A stretch of 64,000 bases of DNA from Bacillota bacterium (GCA_021803205.1 JAJZMB010000072.1:1-64000), one strand, 5' to 3'; numbered from the stretch's first letter, positions 35,431-44,413 are shown. Notes: generated by a model from the letters alone, not told the origin. Numbers and translations are program-made.

Positions 35431-37395
35431 ATGTCGCTGCTCGGGCAGCTGTTTCCCTCCAGCGTCCTGCGGCCGATGGAACTCGGCTCCGACGGGCTGA
35501 TCGTCCTGACGGTCGCGGGGCTCCTCTTTGTACTGACCCGCTACCGGAAATGGGGTTGGCTGTGGCGCGAGTGGATCACCACCGTCGACCATAAGAAGAT
35601 CGGGGTCATGTATCTTGTGGCGTCGCTGGTGATGCTCTTCCGCGGCGGCGTTGACGCCCTGCTGCTGCGCACGCAACTGGCCGCACCGAACAGCACCTTC
35701 CTCGGCCCGGAGCATTACGACGAGATCTTCACGACGCACGGGACGATCATGGTCTTCTTCATGGCGATGCCACTGATGTTCGCGCTCTACAACGCCGTCA
35801 TTCCACTGATGATCGGGGCGCGGGACGTCGCCTTCCCCCGTTTGAACGCCATCAGCTTTTGGGTCTTCGCCTTCGCCGCGATCCTCTTCAACATCTCCTT
35901 CGTCATCGGCGGGTCTCCCGACGCCGGCTGGACGGCGTATGCCCCGCTGACAGAGCTCACGTTCAATCCCGGGGTCGGGGAAAACTACTACCTGCTGGCA
36001 CTGCTGATCAGCGGCATCGGCACGCTGGCGAGCGGGATCAACTTCGTGGCGACCATCCTCGGGATGCGCGCCCGGGGCATGACGCTGATGAGGATGCCTC
36101 TATTCGTCTGGTCGGCCCTGGTCTCCTCGGCGCTGATCCTGTTCGCCTTCCCCGCGCTCACCGTGGCCCTGGGACTGACGATGCTCGACCGCCTCTTCGG
36201 CTCAAGCTTCTTCACCATCGCCCACGGCGGCATGCCCATGATGTACGTCAACCTATTCTGGATCTGGGGCCATCCAGAGGTCTACCTGCTGGTGCTGCCC
36301 GCCTTCGGGATCTTCTCGGAGGTGGTCGCGACCTTCTCCCGGAAGCGTCTCTTCGGATACGCGTCGATGGTGGGGTCGCTGCTGGCCATCACGCTGCTCA
36401 GCTTCGGCGTGTGGGTGCACCACTTCTTCACCATGGGTGCAGGCGCCGCCGTCAACGCCTTCTTCGGCGTCTCCACGATGCTCATCGCCATCCCGACGGG
36501 TGTAAAAATCTTTAACTGGATCATGACGATGTGGGGCGGTCGCGTCCGCATGACCGTCGCCATGCTCTGGCAGATGGCTTTCATCCCCGTCTTCGTGCTC
36601 GGGGGCGCCACAGGAGTGCTGCTGGCCGTCGTGCCGGGGGACTATCAGTTCCACAACAGCTACTTCATGGTGGCGCACTTCCACACCATGCTGATCGGCG
36701 GGGTGGTCTTCGGCTTCCTCTCCGGCCTCTATTACTGGTGGCCGAAGATGTTCGGCTACATGCTGGACGAGCGCCAGGGTCGCTGGGCCTTCTGGCTATA
36801 TTTCATCGGTTTCTGGGTCACCTTCGTGCCGCAGTACCTCCTGGGGCTCGAAGGGATGACCCGGCGCATGTACACCTACTCCGCCGGCTTCGGCTGGACC
36901 ACGCTGAATCAGATCTCCACTCTGGGCGCTTTCATCATGGGCGCTGGCTTCCTCGTGCTTGTGTTCAACATCGTGTACAGCATGTTGCACGGCGAGCGCG
37001 ACCTGACCGGGGATCCGTGGGACGGCCGCACACTGGAGTGGTCGCTGCCCTCTCCGGCTCCGGAATACAACTTTGCCTGCCTGCCCACGGTTGCCGAGCG
37101 CGACACCTGGTGGGAGGCCAAGCGGGAGGGAGGGGCAGTGGCCGCGCGGCTGCGGGCCGGCGACATCGGGCCCATCGTCATGCCCAAGCCTACTGCCGTG
37201 CCCTTCTTTATCGGCCTCGGCTTCTTTGTCGCCGGGGCCGGCATGGTCTTTTCCTGGTGGGTGGTGGCCGCTGTCGGGTTCGCCGGCGTGTTGGCCCTGC
37301 TGGTGGCCGGCTGGTTCGACTACCGGGACCACGAGGAATTGAGCCGTGACGTGGTGCTCCGCGCCGAGGCCGCAGCGGGGAGGGTGCAGGCATGA
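35431..37395 (+). CDS. qoxB: Quinol oxidase subunit I (heme-copper)
   Basis: 654 aa from ATG at 35431 (MSLLGQLFPSSV); an ATG 30 nt earlier lacks a ribosome site. The heme-copper core is complete: FTTHGTIMVF with the low-spin heme His, and WGHPEVYLLVLPAFGIFSE with CuB His, the cross-linked Tyr and the channel Glu. WVHHFFTMG has the two further CuB His, PTGVKIFNW the K-channel Lys, and HFHTMLIGG the heme His pair. It belongs to the A-type family: oxygen to water with proton pumping in the cytoplasmic membrane. It overlaps qoxC by 4 nt. Confidence 0.95.
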   Translation: MSLLGQLFPSSVLRPMELGSDGLIVLTVAGLLFVLTRYRKWGWLWREWITTVDHKKIGVMYLVASLVMLFRGGVDALLLRTQLAAPNSTFLGPEHYDEIFTTHGTIMVFFMAMPLMFALYNAVIPLMIGARDVAFPRLNAISFWVFAFAAILFNISFVIGGSPDAGWTAYAPLTELTFNPGVGENYYLLALLISGIGTLASGINFVATILGMRARGMTLMRMPLFVWSALVSSALILFAFPALTVALGLTMLDRLFGSSFFTIAHGGMPMMYVNLFWIWGHPEVYLLVLPAFGIFSEVVATFSRKRLFGYASMVGSLLAITLLSFGVWVHHFFTMGAGAAVNAFFGVSTMLIAIPTGVKIFNWIMTMWGGRVRMTVAMLWQMAFIPVFVLGGATGVLLAVVPGDYQFHNSYFMVAHFHTMLIGGVVFGFLSGLYYWWPKMFGYMLDERQGRWAFWLYFIGFWVTFVPQYLLGLEGMTRRMYTYSAGFGWTTLNQISTLGAFIMGAGFLVLVFNIVYSMLHGERDLTGDPWDGRTLEWSLPSPAPEYNFACLPTVAERDTWWEAKREGGAVAARLRAGDIGPIVMPKPTAVPFFIGLGFFVAGAGMVFSWWVVAAVGFAGVLALLVAGWFDYRDHEELSRDVVLRAEAAAGRVQA

Positions 37396-38009
37396 ACGCC
37401 TCCCTGGAGGCCGGGCAGTCCGGCAGGGTCCCGCTGGAGTTCTCCGACCACCATGGCGCTCTGAGCATTCTGGGGTTCTGGCTGTTTCTGGCCTCCGACG
37501 TTGTGCTCTTCTCCTGCCTGTTCGCCGTCTACGCCTCTTACGGGATGCGCACCGCGGGCGGTCCGACGCCGATGCAACTCTTCCACTACGGCCCTGCGCT
37601 GGCCGAAACGCTGCTGCTGCTCTGCAGCAGCTTTGCCTGCGGACTGTGCGTCTACCAGTTGCGCCGGCGCAGCACCAACGGCACCACGGCCTGGCTGGCC
37701 GTGACCATGCTCCTCGGTCTCGGTTTCGTCGCCATGGAGGCGCATGAATTCGCCTCCTACGTCGCTTCGGGCGCCACATGGCACAAGAGCGCCTTCCTTT
37801 CGGCCTTCTTCACGCTTGTGGGCACGCACGGTCTGCATGTCTCGTTCGGTCTGCTGTGGGCCGCCTCACTCCTGGTGCAACTCCGGCGCCACGGACTCAA
37901 CGCCGTCAGTGCTCGGAAGCTATATGTGTTCAGTCTGTATTGGCACTTCCTAGACATCATTTGGGTCTTCATTTTCAGCGCGGTGTATCTGGTCGGCAGA
38001 ATCAGTTGA
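37392..38009 (+). CDS. qoxC: Quinol oxidase subunit III
   Basis: 205 aa; ATG overlaps the qoxB stop (ATGA). Five membrane helices, with the LGFWLFLASDVVLFSCLFAV, EAHEF and FFTLVGTHGLHVSFGLLW motifs of CyoC/QoxC, and a YVFSLYWHFLDIIWVFIF end. Subunit III stabilises the catalytic subunit and proton uptake. Its length matches the five-helix quinol oxidase type. Confidence 0.93.
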   Translation: MNASLEAGQSGRVPLEFSDHHGALSILGFWLFLASDVVLFSCLFAVYASYGMRTAGGPTPMQLFHYGPALAETLLLLCSSFACGLCVYQLRRRSTNGTTAWLAVTMLLGLGFVAMEAHEFASYVASGATWHKSAFLSAFFTLVGTHGLHVSFGLLWAASLLVQLRRHGLNAVSARKLYVFSLYWHFLDIIWVFIFSAVYLVGRIS

Positions 38010-38054
38010 GCGCCGGGTGCGCACCCGGTGTCCGGCCGGAGGGGGAGCGAGGAC

Positions 38055-38459
38055 ATGTCGCAGCAGATTGTGACGCACGCCTCGGCGGCGGTGGAACCGG
38101 CGGCGCACGCCTCGGGGATGGAGCACGCCGACCCGGTCGAGATCGCCGCCCTGATGCCCCACTTCGAAGCCGTGGGCTTTCCGGCCAAGCAAGTGTTTGG
38201 ATTTGTGGGTTCGGTGGCGCTGACCCTGCTCGCTCTGTGGGTGGTGTCGCAGCATCGGCTGCCTGCGCCGCTGCTGCTTCCGGCGGTGCTCGTGTCGGCG
38301 GCCGTGCAGGCCCTCGTCCAACTGGGTTCCTTCATGCACCTGCGTGAGGCGCGCGGCGAGACCTGGCAGATTCCGGTGCTGGCCCTGGCCTTCGTCATTG
38401 CCGCCGGTATCGTCGGCTTCTCCTTCTGGATCATGACCTTCAAGTCGGGGGTGTCCTAA
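38055..38459 (+). CDS. qoxD: Quinol oxidase subunit IV
   Basis: 134 aa from ATG at 38055 with GGGGGAGCGAGG upstream. Three membrane helices (FGFVGSVALTLLALWVV; the segment ending LVQLGSFMHL; the AFVIAAGIVGFSFWIMTF end) fit QoxD/CyoD. A longer than usual polar N-terminus of 45 residues precedes them. Last gene of the oxidase operon; a long inverted repeat follows 70 nt downstream. Confidence 0.9.
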   Translation: MSQQIVTHASAAVEPAAHASGMEHADPVEIAALMPHFEAVGFPAKQVFGFVGSVALTLLALWVVSQHRLPAPLLLPAVLVSAAVQALVQLGSFMHLREARGETWQIPVLALAFVIAAGIVGFSFWIMTFKSGVS

Positions 38460-38529
38460 GACTGCAATCAGGCTTCTGTCCCCCGACCACCGTGGACGCG
38501 CTCAAGGTAATTGGCCCCAAGTCGGTTGA

Positions 38530-38693
38530 GATACGTGTCCCGATGTCACCCTTGCCGGCGAGCCTCTGTGGGCACGGTCCAGGACGGCGCGGCAATCCCC
38601 CAAAGCCGTGCTGGAGCCGCCCTGGCCGATCAGCCTACCGTGCCCACCACTCCCCGGCAAGGGCAAGGCTCCGCTGACATCGGGACACGTATC
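38530..38693. repeat. Long imperfect inverted repeat downstream of the oxidase operon
   Basis: The left arm 38530-38577 begins GATACGTGTCCCGATGTCA and the right arm 38638-38693 ends with its exact complement. Inside, CCCTTGCCGG and GTGGGCACGG also pair. The right arm has an extra 8 nt, and the loop is 60 nt. It could be a MITE-like insertion or a very large transcript-end hairpin. Confidence 0.65.
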
Positions 38694-38699
38694 GTGCAC

Positions 38700-38800
38700 G
38701 TGTTGAGTCCAAATAGCCCACTCGCCTCCACCACCGGATGTGGCGGGGCGCCGACTACGGCGACCACGGCGGATGGTGGATGAACATGCATCCCTGCTTG
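38700..38800 (-). repeat. Dispersed repeat family D, copy 1
   Basis: The minus strand reads CATGTTCATCCACCATCCGC, then CGTAGTCGGCGCCCCGCCAC and ATCC, closely matching 45128-45225. On the plus strand a short frame from 38738 reads MWRGADYGDHGG, then MNMHP, and stops at a TAA. The corresponding frame in copy 2 is MWRDADYGDRNR, then MNMYP. Confidence 0.55.
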
Positions 38801-38937
38801 CAGTCCTAAGGCGGCGCGCGGGTTCCGTGGGGCCGCCGCGCGAAGTCGCGACCGACGACCGCAGCGCCCACCGGCGTGGGGGAGTGTGGGCCGCGACCTT
38901 GGTCGCGACCCGCGGGGAGTGATGTGTTCTGGAGGAG

Positions 38938-39260
38938 GTGCAGACACTGACAGGGGACGCGTTGGACCGCCACAATCCCGGTTACGAGACGGCGCGGATG
39001 GATTTCAACCGCCGTCTGCAGCGCTTCCCGCAATAGGTGGTGTTCTGCGCGGTGGTACACGAAGTGGAAAACGCCGTCCGCTGCTCCCGCGCGCACCGTC
39101 TGCCGTTGCGGGCACGCAGCGGTCGGCACAGCTGCAAAAACTGTTCGCTGGTCCACGACGGGGGCGTCGTGATCGACGTCAGCGCACTGCACGCGGTGGA
39201 GTTGGACGCATCGCGCGGGTCGGTGCCGGCGCGAATTTGGGGCAGATCTACTATGCCCCC
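38938..39260 (+). pseudogene. FAD-linked oxidase (berberine-bridge-like), N-terminal remnant
   Basis: The frame from GTG 38938 reads LTGDALDRHNPGYETARMDF and RRLQRFPQ, then hits TAG at 39034-39036. It resumes with ENAVRCSRAHRLPLRARSGRHS and DGGVVIDVSALHAVELD. After about 39220 the similarity continues in another frame as ARVGAGANLGQIY. This is the FAD-binding PCMH domain of BBE-like oxidases, where RGGGHS is expected at RARSGRHS. One stop, one frameshift and loss of everything after the first 110 residues make it a relic. Confidence 0.7.
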
Positions 39261-39712
39261 GGCAACGTCTTCCACTTTCCGCAGGCGAGCGGACGCATCC
39301 GGCTGTCGTGGGGGCGCCGCCGCACAGGTCGGTGTCCGCAGACCCTCGGGGGATATCGGACAGCGGAGCGACGGCCGGGGCGGACTCCGGCAACGCCCTC
39401 CCGGGTGTGCGGTCGGGACGGCGGGGCGCGTGCGCCATGGCCCGCATGCGCAGTGAACCGCGCAGTTAGGAATGCGCAACCGCGTACGCCGGCCTGGCGG
39501 GAGAAGCACGGGCGCCTGCTCTGCCTGGGCCGGGTCCGGTTCGCGCCTGGATGTGACCGCCGCCCTCCCGGCGGTGACCGTATGGGAATGAACCGTTCGC
39601 GCCCTATCGCGTCGTGCGCGCAGCCCCTATACTCGCACCGGGGAAGCCCCGCCGCCGCGGTTCCGGCGGCGTGCGCCGCTTCCCGCCCAGGGGGCGAGCG
39701 AGGGGGTTTCCC
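39261..39712. other. Gap between the FAD-oxidase remnant and the EamA gene
   Basis: No gene or regulatory element recognised. The end of the stretch provides the GAGGGGG ribosome site of the transporter. Confidence 0.35.
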
Positions 39713-40651
39713 GTGCCAGTGACGCCCCGGCGCGCCCTCTTGGCCTACCTTCGGCTCTTCGGCGTGAGTTGCCTCTGGGGCGGAAACTTCGTCGTCGCCA
39801 AGATCCTTCTGCGGTACTGGCCGCCGGACCGTTTTGCCGGCAGCCGCATCGCGTTCGCGGCGCTCCTGCTCGGCGCCGTGGCGACCCTGCACGGCCAGCG
39901 ATGGCGTCTGGGGCTTCGGGCCTGGGGAACCCTGGCCGCGGCGGGGGCCATCGGCATCGGACTCAACAACGCCCTGCTCTACGGCGGGCTGCGCTATACC
40001 AGCGCGGCCCACGGTTCGCTGATCATGGCTCTCTCACCCGTCGGAACAGCGGTTGTCCTACGCCTCTGGGACCGTGAGCCCTTCACCCCGGGACGCATCC
40101 TGGCCGTGGTCCTCGGTGCGGTCGGCGCCGCCATCGTCATCCTGCCGGCACGCGGCGGAGTCCGGCCCTTCGCGGCGGGTGGCGGGGACATCGCCGTTTT
40201 CGGCGCCATGCTCTGCTCCTCGATCAGCTTCCTGTTCCTCAAACGCGGGCTGGAGACGGTGGATCCCGCCTCGGCGACGGCCGTGACGCTTGCGGCCGGT
40301 GCCCTGGTACTTGTGCCCCCGTCCGTCGGTGAACATATGGCCGCCGGATCCGGTCTCGGTTGGGTGCTGGCGCTGCTGGCCATCTCGGCCGTGTTTTCCA
40401 TGGGACTCGGCATGCTGTGGTGGAATGCCGGAGTCGCCGTGGTCGGGGCCACCCGCACCGTCATCTTCAATGACGTCGTGCCGGCGATCACGCTCATCCT
40501 CGGCGCGGTCGTGCTGCACGCACCGATCACGCCGCGGGATGTGCTGGGCTTCGTACTCATTGCCGGGGCCATCGTCTGCACGGTCTCTCCCCACCGCGGT
40601 TGGCGCCGGCCCGACCGAGAAGGGCCGCTGCTGCCGAACACCACCATCTGA
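39713..40651 (+). CDS. EamA/DMT family transporter
   Basis: 312 aa from GTG at 39713, 6 nt after GAGGGGG; the frame is open earlier without a ribosome site. Ten hydrophobic helices occur as two EamA repeats. The first contains LWGGNFVVAKILLRYWPPDR, and the second begins near GDIAVFGAMLCSSISFLFLK. The family exports amino acids or other small metabolites across the cytoplasmic membrane; the substrate cannot be inferred from context. Confidence 0.88.
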   Translation: MPVTPRRALLAYLRLFGVSCLWGGNFVVAKILLRYWPPDRFAGSRIAFAALLLGAVATLHGQRWRLGLRAWGTLAAAGAIGIGLNNALLYGGLRYTSAAHGSLIMALSPVGTAVVLRLWDREPFTPGRILAVVLGAVGAAIVILPARGGVRPFAAGGGDIAVFGAMLCSSISFLFLKRGLETVDPASATAVTLAAGALVLVPPSVGEHMAAGSGLGWVLALLAISAVFSMGLGMLWWNAGVAVVGATRTVIFNDVVPAITLILGAVVLHAPITPRDVLGFVLIAGAIVCTVSPHRGWRRPDREGPLLPNTTI

Positions 40652-40899
40652 CCGCGGCGGCCGATAACCGAGGACACAGGGGCTGGGCGGAACGCGTACG
40701 GGGATCGCCGTCCGTGGGAACGGGGGGCCGGACCGCGTCGGCTCCCCGGCATGGACCGCGCATCCAGGCGCCGCCTGCCGAGAAACGCCGGGGCGTTCCT
40801 GCGGTGAGTCCGCTGCCTTCGCTGATCATGTGGATATCGTATAAGCATGCCGACGTTTCGGCATTGGACGCATGACTTGGGTCCACCTACCCTTATGAG

Positions 40900-41271
40900 G
40901 TGCAGGGACGTTGCCGGTTGACGGCGCGTCCCGTCTGGGGGTGGGTCCCGCTGAAGATCGGCGTGGTCATCGAGAGCAATGATCCGGAAACCGCGTGGAA
41001 TGCCTTTCGCTTCGCTGTCAAAGCACTGGATTGCGGGCACGCGGTCCGCGCCTTCCTGCTCGGGCCGGGCGTCGAGTGTGAAGGCATCCGCCAGGGTGCG
41101 TTCGACGTTCCCGCCCAGATGCAGGCGTTTGCGGAGCATGGCGGGGATCTTCTCGCCTGCGGCACCTGCCTGCGCTCACGCCGGATGGACGGCTCCGACC
41201 TCTGCCCCGTCTCGACCATGCAGGATCTCGTCGACCTGAGCGTGTGGGCCGACCGTGTGCTGACATTCTGA
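40900..41271 (+). CDS. DsrE-like small sulfur-relay protein
   Basis: The frame is open from GTG 40900 (123 aa), but homology begins at LKIGVVIESNDPETAWNAFR. A CTG at 40951, 6 nt after GGGGGTGG, or TTG 40918 may be the real start. The DsrE fold is recognisable: KIGVVIES strand, ETAWNAFRFAVKAL helix and ACGTCLRSR loop. The two Cys in CGTC sit where persulfide-carrying Cys occur in DsrE/TusD proteins. A TATAAG at 40847-40852 may be its -10 box. It clusters with a methyltransferase and an SQR-like flavoprotein, suggesting sulfide or persulfide handling. Confidence 0.75.
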   Translation: MQGRCRLTARPVWGWVPLKIGVVIESNDPETAWNAFRFAVKALDCGHAVRAFLLGPGVECEGIRQGAFDVPAQMQAFAEHGGDLLACGTCLRSRRMDGSDLCPVSTMQDLVDLSVWADRVLTF

Positions 41272-41292
41272 CCGGGGGGAGGGAGCCCACCG

Positions 41293-41871
41293 ATGCCGCG
41301 ATCCTCCGTTGCGGCCGCCATCCCCGATGCCGGGATCCGCACCAAGCCGCTGGATGAGCCTGCCATCCGCCGCTGGATGGTGCGGCAGGCCGCCGGGGCT
41401 GATCCGGCGCTGGACGTCGGCTGCGGTGCGGGGGAACTGTGCCTGGAGTTGGCGCGCCAGGGCCATCATGTGACCGGTGTCGACCGGGACCCGACACAGC
41501 TGGCTGCGGCGCGCCAGCGGTCCGCCCAGGGCGGATCGTATACCCGGCCGCAGTGGCTGCAGGATGACGGGGAGGTTCTCCGCCTGCTCGCCGATGGCAG
41601 CTTCGGTGCGGTGACGTTGGTCTTCGTGCTGCACCACCTGGTGGACCCCGGGGCGGGGTTGCGGGCCGCGTGGCGTGTGCTCCGGCCCGGCGGCCGCCTG
41701 CTTGTCGCCGAGATGCTGCCGAAGGGACCGGAGGCCGGCGACCGGTGCCACCGCATCGGGCTTGAGCGGTGGTTGGCTTGGTTCATCGCCTTGCAACCGG
41801 TGGAGGTGCGCCTGCTCGCCCCGGCGGATGAGGAGTGGCTGCTGGTCAGACTGGGCAAGCCCAGGGGCTGA
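41293..41871 (+). CDS. Class I SAM-dependent methyltransferase
   Basis: 192 aa, ATG with GGGGGGAGGG upstream, 21 nt after the DsrE-like gene. Motif I is LDVGCGAGELCLELARQG near residue 40, the acidic motif is GVDRD, motif IV is TLVFVLHHL, and VLRPGGRLLVAEML follows. The N-terminal cap is short. The acceptor is unknown. Its position between a DsrE-like protein and an SQR-like enzyme raises the possibility of thiol or sulfide methylation, but there is no direct evidence. Confidence 0.85.
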   Translation: MPRSSVAAAIPDAGIRTKPLDEPAIRRWMVRQAAGADPALDVGCGAGELCLELARQGHHVTGVDRDPTQLAAARQRSAQGGSYTRPQWLQDDGEVLRLLADGSFGAVTLVFVLHHLVDPGAGLRAAWRVLRPGGRLLVAEMLPKGPEAGDRCHRIGLERWLAWFIALQPVEVRLLAPADEEWLLVRLGKPRG

Positions 41872-41917
41872 ACGGGCGGGGTCGGCAGAGCGCGCGAGCG
41901 AAGGGGGAGGGCGTCCC

Positions 41918-43072
41918 GTGGACAGGCGGACGGTTCTGGTTTTGGGAGGCGGAGTGGGCGGGCTCGTCGCGGCGAGTCTGCTGCGCCGTGAATTGGCGCC
42001 AGAGGATCGTGTGGTGCTGGTGGAACGGTCGGGCCAGCACACCTTCTGGCCGTCGCTGCTGTGGCTGATGAGCGGCAGCCGCAAGGCGGAACAGGTGCAA
42101 CGGGACCTCCAGCCACTGGCCCGGCGCGGCATAGAGCTCTGCCGTGGCGATATCCGCGAGATCGACCCCGAACGGCGCCGGATCGTGGTGGACGGGGAGG
42201 AGTTGGTGGGCGACGCCTTGGTCGTCTCCTTGGGCGCGGCGCTGGTCCCGGAGCGCGTGCCGGGTCTCCCCGAAGCCGGGGGCAATTTCTACACCGTCGA
42301 TGGCGCCCAGCAGGTCCACGACCAGGTGGCCAGCATCCAGGCGGGCCGCGTGGCCGTGGTGGTGGCGGACGTGCCCTTCAAGTGTCCGGCCGCGCCGTAT
42401 GAGGCCGCCATGCTGGTGGAGAGGCTGCTCCGCCGCCGACGGGTCCGCGACCGAGTCGAGGTGACCATCTACGCGGCTGAATCCGCGCCCATGGGGGTGG
42501 CCGGGCCGGCAGTCTCCCAGGGTGTGGTGGATTTCGTACGCCAACGCGGCATCGACTACCGACCCGACAGGAAGCTGGCGCGCGTGGATGTCCCGGGGAA
42601 GCGCCTCTATTTCGAGGGCGGTGATGATGCGGAGTTTGACGTCCTGGCGGTGGTGCCGCCACACGCGGCGCCGGAGGCCGTGCGCCACTCCCCCCTGGCG
42701 GGGCCCGGCGGGTGGATCCCGATCGACCGGGCGACCTGCGAGACCCGCTTTGAGAACGTCTTCGCCATCGGGGACGTGACGACGGTGCCGCTGAAGCTCG
42801 GCAAGCCGCTGCCCAAGGCGGGCGTCTTCGCCCAAAGGCAGGCCGAGGCGGTGAGCCAGACCCTGGCGGCGCGGCTCCGTGGACGCGGTCGGGAGCAGAG
42901 GTACCAGGGGCACGGGGAATGCTTCATCGAGATGGGCGCGGGTGTGGCCGGGTTTGCGCGCGGCAACTTCTACGCCGAACCGGAGCCGCAGGTTCAGATG
43001 TATCGGGCCGGGCGGCACTGGCACGCGGCGAAGGTGGCGTATGAGCGCAACTGGTGGCATACCTGGCTCTGA
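41918..43072 (+). CDS. Sulfide:quinone oxidoreductase-like FAD protein
   Basis: 384 aa from GTG at 41918, with GGGGGAGG 7 nt upstream. FAD dinucleotide motif VLVLGGGVGGLVAASLLRRE at residues 6-25. The VPFKCPAAPYEAAMLVE segment carries a conserved redox Cys of the SQR/flavocytochrome c group, and FAIGDVTTVPL is the second FAD motif. A C-terminal Cys in GHGECFIEMG and an amphipathic end (NWWHTWL) fit membrane attachment. It probably oxidises sulfide or persulfide and reduces quinone, linking to the quinol oxidase operon. Substrate is inferred from family only. Confidence 0.83.
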   Translation: MDRRTVLVLGGGVGGLVAASLLRRELAPEDRVVLVERSGQHTFWPSLLWLMSGSRKAEQVQRDLQPLARRGIELCRGDIREIDPERRRIVVDGEELVGDALVVSLGAALVPERVPGLPEAGGNFYTVDGAQQVHDQVASIQAGRVAVVVADVPFKCPAAPYEAAMLVERLLRRRRVRDRVEVTIYAAESAPMGVAGPAVSQGVVDFVRQRGIDYRPDRKLARVDVPGKRLYFEGGDDAEFDVLAVVPPHAAPEAVRHSPLAGPGGWIPIDRATCETRFENVFAIGDVTTVPLKLGKPLPKAGVFAQRQAEAVSQTLAARLRGRGREQRYQGHGECFIEMGAGVAGFARGNFYAEPEPQVQMYRAGRHWHAAKVAYERNWWHTWL

Positions 43073-43098
43073 CGGGCTGTGCCGCCGCCCACCCCAGT

Positions 43099-43164
43099 GG
43101 TAGGCGCAGAGAGCGGCGGCGGCCCGCACCGCGCCGGCGCCGCTCTCTCTGCGCCTACCGTTTT
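43099..43164. terminator. Strong bidirectional terminator
   Basis: GGTAGGCGCAGAGAGCGGCG (43099-43118) pairs with 43138-43159 over 20 bp with one 2-nt bulge, and GTTTTC follows. It lies between the convergent SQR-like and epimerase-like genes, 27 nt after the first stop. Confidence 0.75.
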
Positions 43165-43210
43165 CGGACCAGCCGGGTCCGCCGGCCGAGGCCCCTGGCG
43201 CTCTCCGCAC

Positions 43211-44026
43211 CTAAAAAGCCAATATTGCCCGCATGGCGGCCACTGTATCGGTTGCCGTTCGTTCTCCGAGGTGCCGATAGGGTCCCAACTCCGCCGTGAC
43301 GTAGCCGTCGAAGCCTACGCGCCGCAATTCCGCCATGCAGGCCGGCCACGGCACGTCACCCTGGAGCAGGTGGGTAAAACCGCCGGCCCCCGGGACGTCG
43401 CTGCGATAGTCCTTGAAGTGCACCGCCAGGATCCGTGTGCCGAGCGTCGCGATCCAGTGCTGCGGATAGCCGTAGAGTAGGATGTTCCCCACGTCGAAAT
43501 AGGCCCCCACGGCCTCCGACCCGATTTGGTCGATGAAGCGGGCCATCTCCAGCGGCGAGAGGAGGAATCGGTTCCAGACGTTCTCCACGCCGATGCGCAA
43601 CCCCAGGGCCTCAGCCCGGCGCGCCAGGAGCGCCATGCCTTCCTGTGCCCGCCCGTAGGCGTCCGCATAAGACACGTCGGGCTTGACCACGCCCGGGACC
43701 ACCAGCAGGACGCCGGCCCCCAGTTCGGCGCCGATCTCCAGACTCCGGGCCAGAACGTCCGCGCCCTTTGCCCGCACCGCGGCGTCCGGGTCGGTCAGGG
43801 TGTATTTCCAGTGCAGGCCACAGTGGACCGAAGGCAACTCCACGCCGCTGTCTGCGGCCGCCCGGCGGATCACCGCCAGCTCCGCCGACCCGGATTGCAG
43901 AGAGAGCGTACCTGTCTCGCCGATATTGAGTTCGCAGCCCTGGGCGCCCGCCGCCCCGCTCAGGCGGCATACCTCTGCCGGCGCTGGCCGCCCCGGAAAG
44001 ATGCCCGCGTTGAGCCCGATCCGCAT
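43211..44026 (-). CDS. Sugar phosphate isomerase/epimerase (xylose-isomerase-like TIM barrel)
   Basis: 271 aa from ATG at 44026 (MRIGLNAGIFPG); the frame runs far upstream without homology. AP endonuclease 2-type TIM barrel with metal-site residues in CELNIGETG, SVHCGLHWK, IGVENVWNRF, GAYFDVGNI, VHFKDYR and VTAELGPY. Members isomerise or epimerise ketose phosphates or hydroxypyruvate-like sugars. Substrate unknown. It is divergent from ridA, with a 387-nt palindrome-bearing region between them. Confidence 0.88.
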   Translation of the reverse strand: MRIGLNAGIFPGRPAPAEVCRLSGAAGAQGCELNIGETGTLSLQSGSAELAVIRRAAADSGVELPSVHCGLHWKYTLTDPDAAVRAKGADVLARSLEIGAELGAGVLLVVPGVVKPDVSYADAYGRAQEGMALLARRAEALGLRIGVENVWNRFLLSPLEMARFIDQIGSEAVGAYFDVGNILLYGYPQHWIATLGTRILAVHFKDYRSDVPGAGGFTHLLQGDVPWPACMAELRRVGFDGYVTAELGPYRHLGERTATDTVAAMRAILAF

Positions 44027-44413
44027 GTTTCGCACCCCGCCCCCGCCTCTGGAAATATGGGGCGGCGCGCGCCGGTCGCGCCGCCAGGTCCGGTCGCTCC
44101 CACCGCTTCCCGGCCATCGCTGTCGCCACCTGCAGCGCGCGAGCGGCAGGAGATGACGCGTGTCCACCAGAGCCGCGGCGGGCGAGGCGCGATCTGGACA
44201 GCACCCCTCCGGGCTTCTGTCCTTTCCGTTGGGAACCGCGGGCGCCGCTGGCGGCTTTGCCCGGCGAGAGAACCCTTCCATCGCGGGGAGGGGCACCGGG
44301 ACCGGTGCCTGTGCGGGAACGGCCCGATGGAGCGACCCTGTGCCGCAGGATCCTGCGGCGGCCTCCCGAACCCGTTGCGTGGTATTTGGGCGCATCCGGC
44401 GAGGAGGGCTAAC
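44027..44413. other. Divergent intergenic region with two strong palindromes
   Basis: Between the epimerase-like gene and ridA. GGCACCGG-GA-CCGGTGCC at 44297-44314 and the exact 18-nt palindrome GCCGCAGGATCCTGCGGC at 44342-44359 lie on the ridA side. They may be operators or leader hairpins. No gene. Confidence 0.45.
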
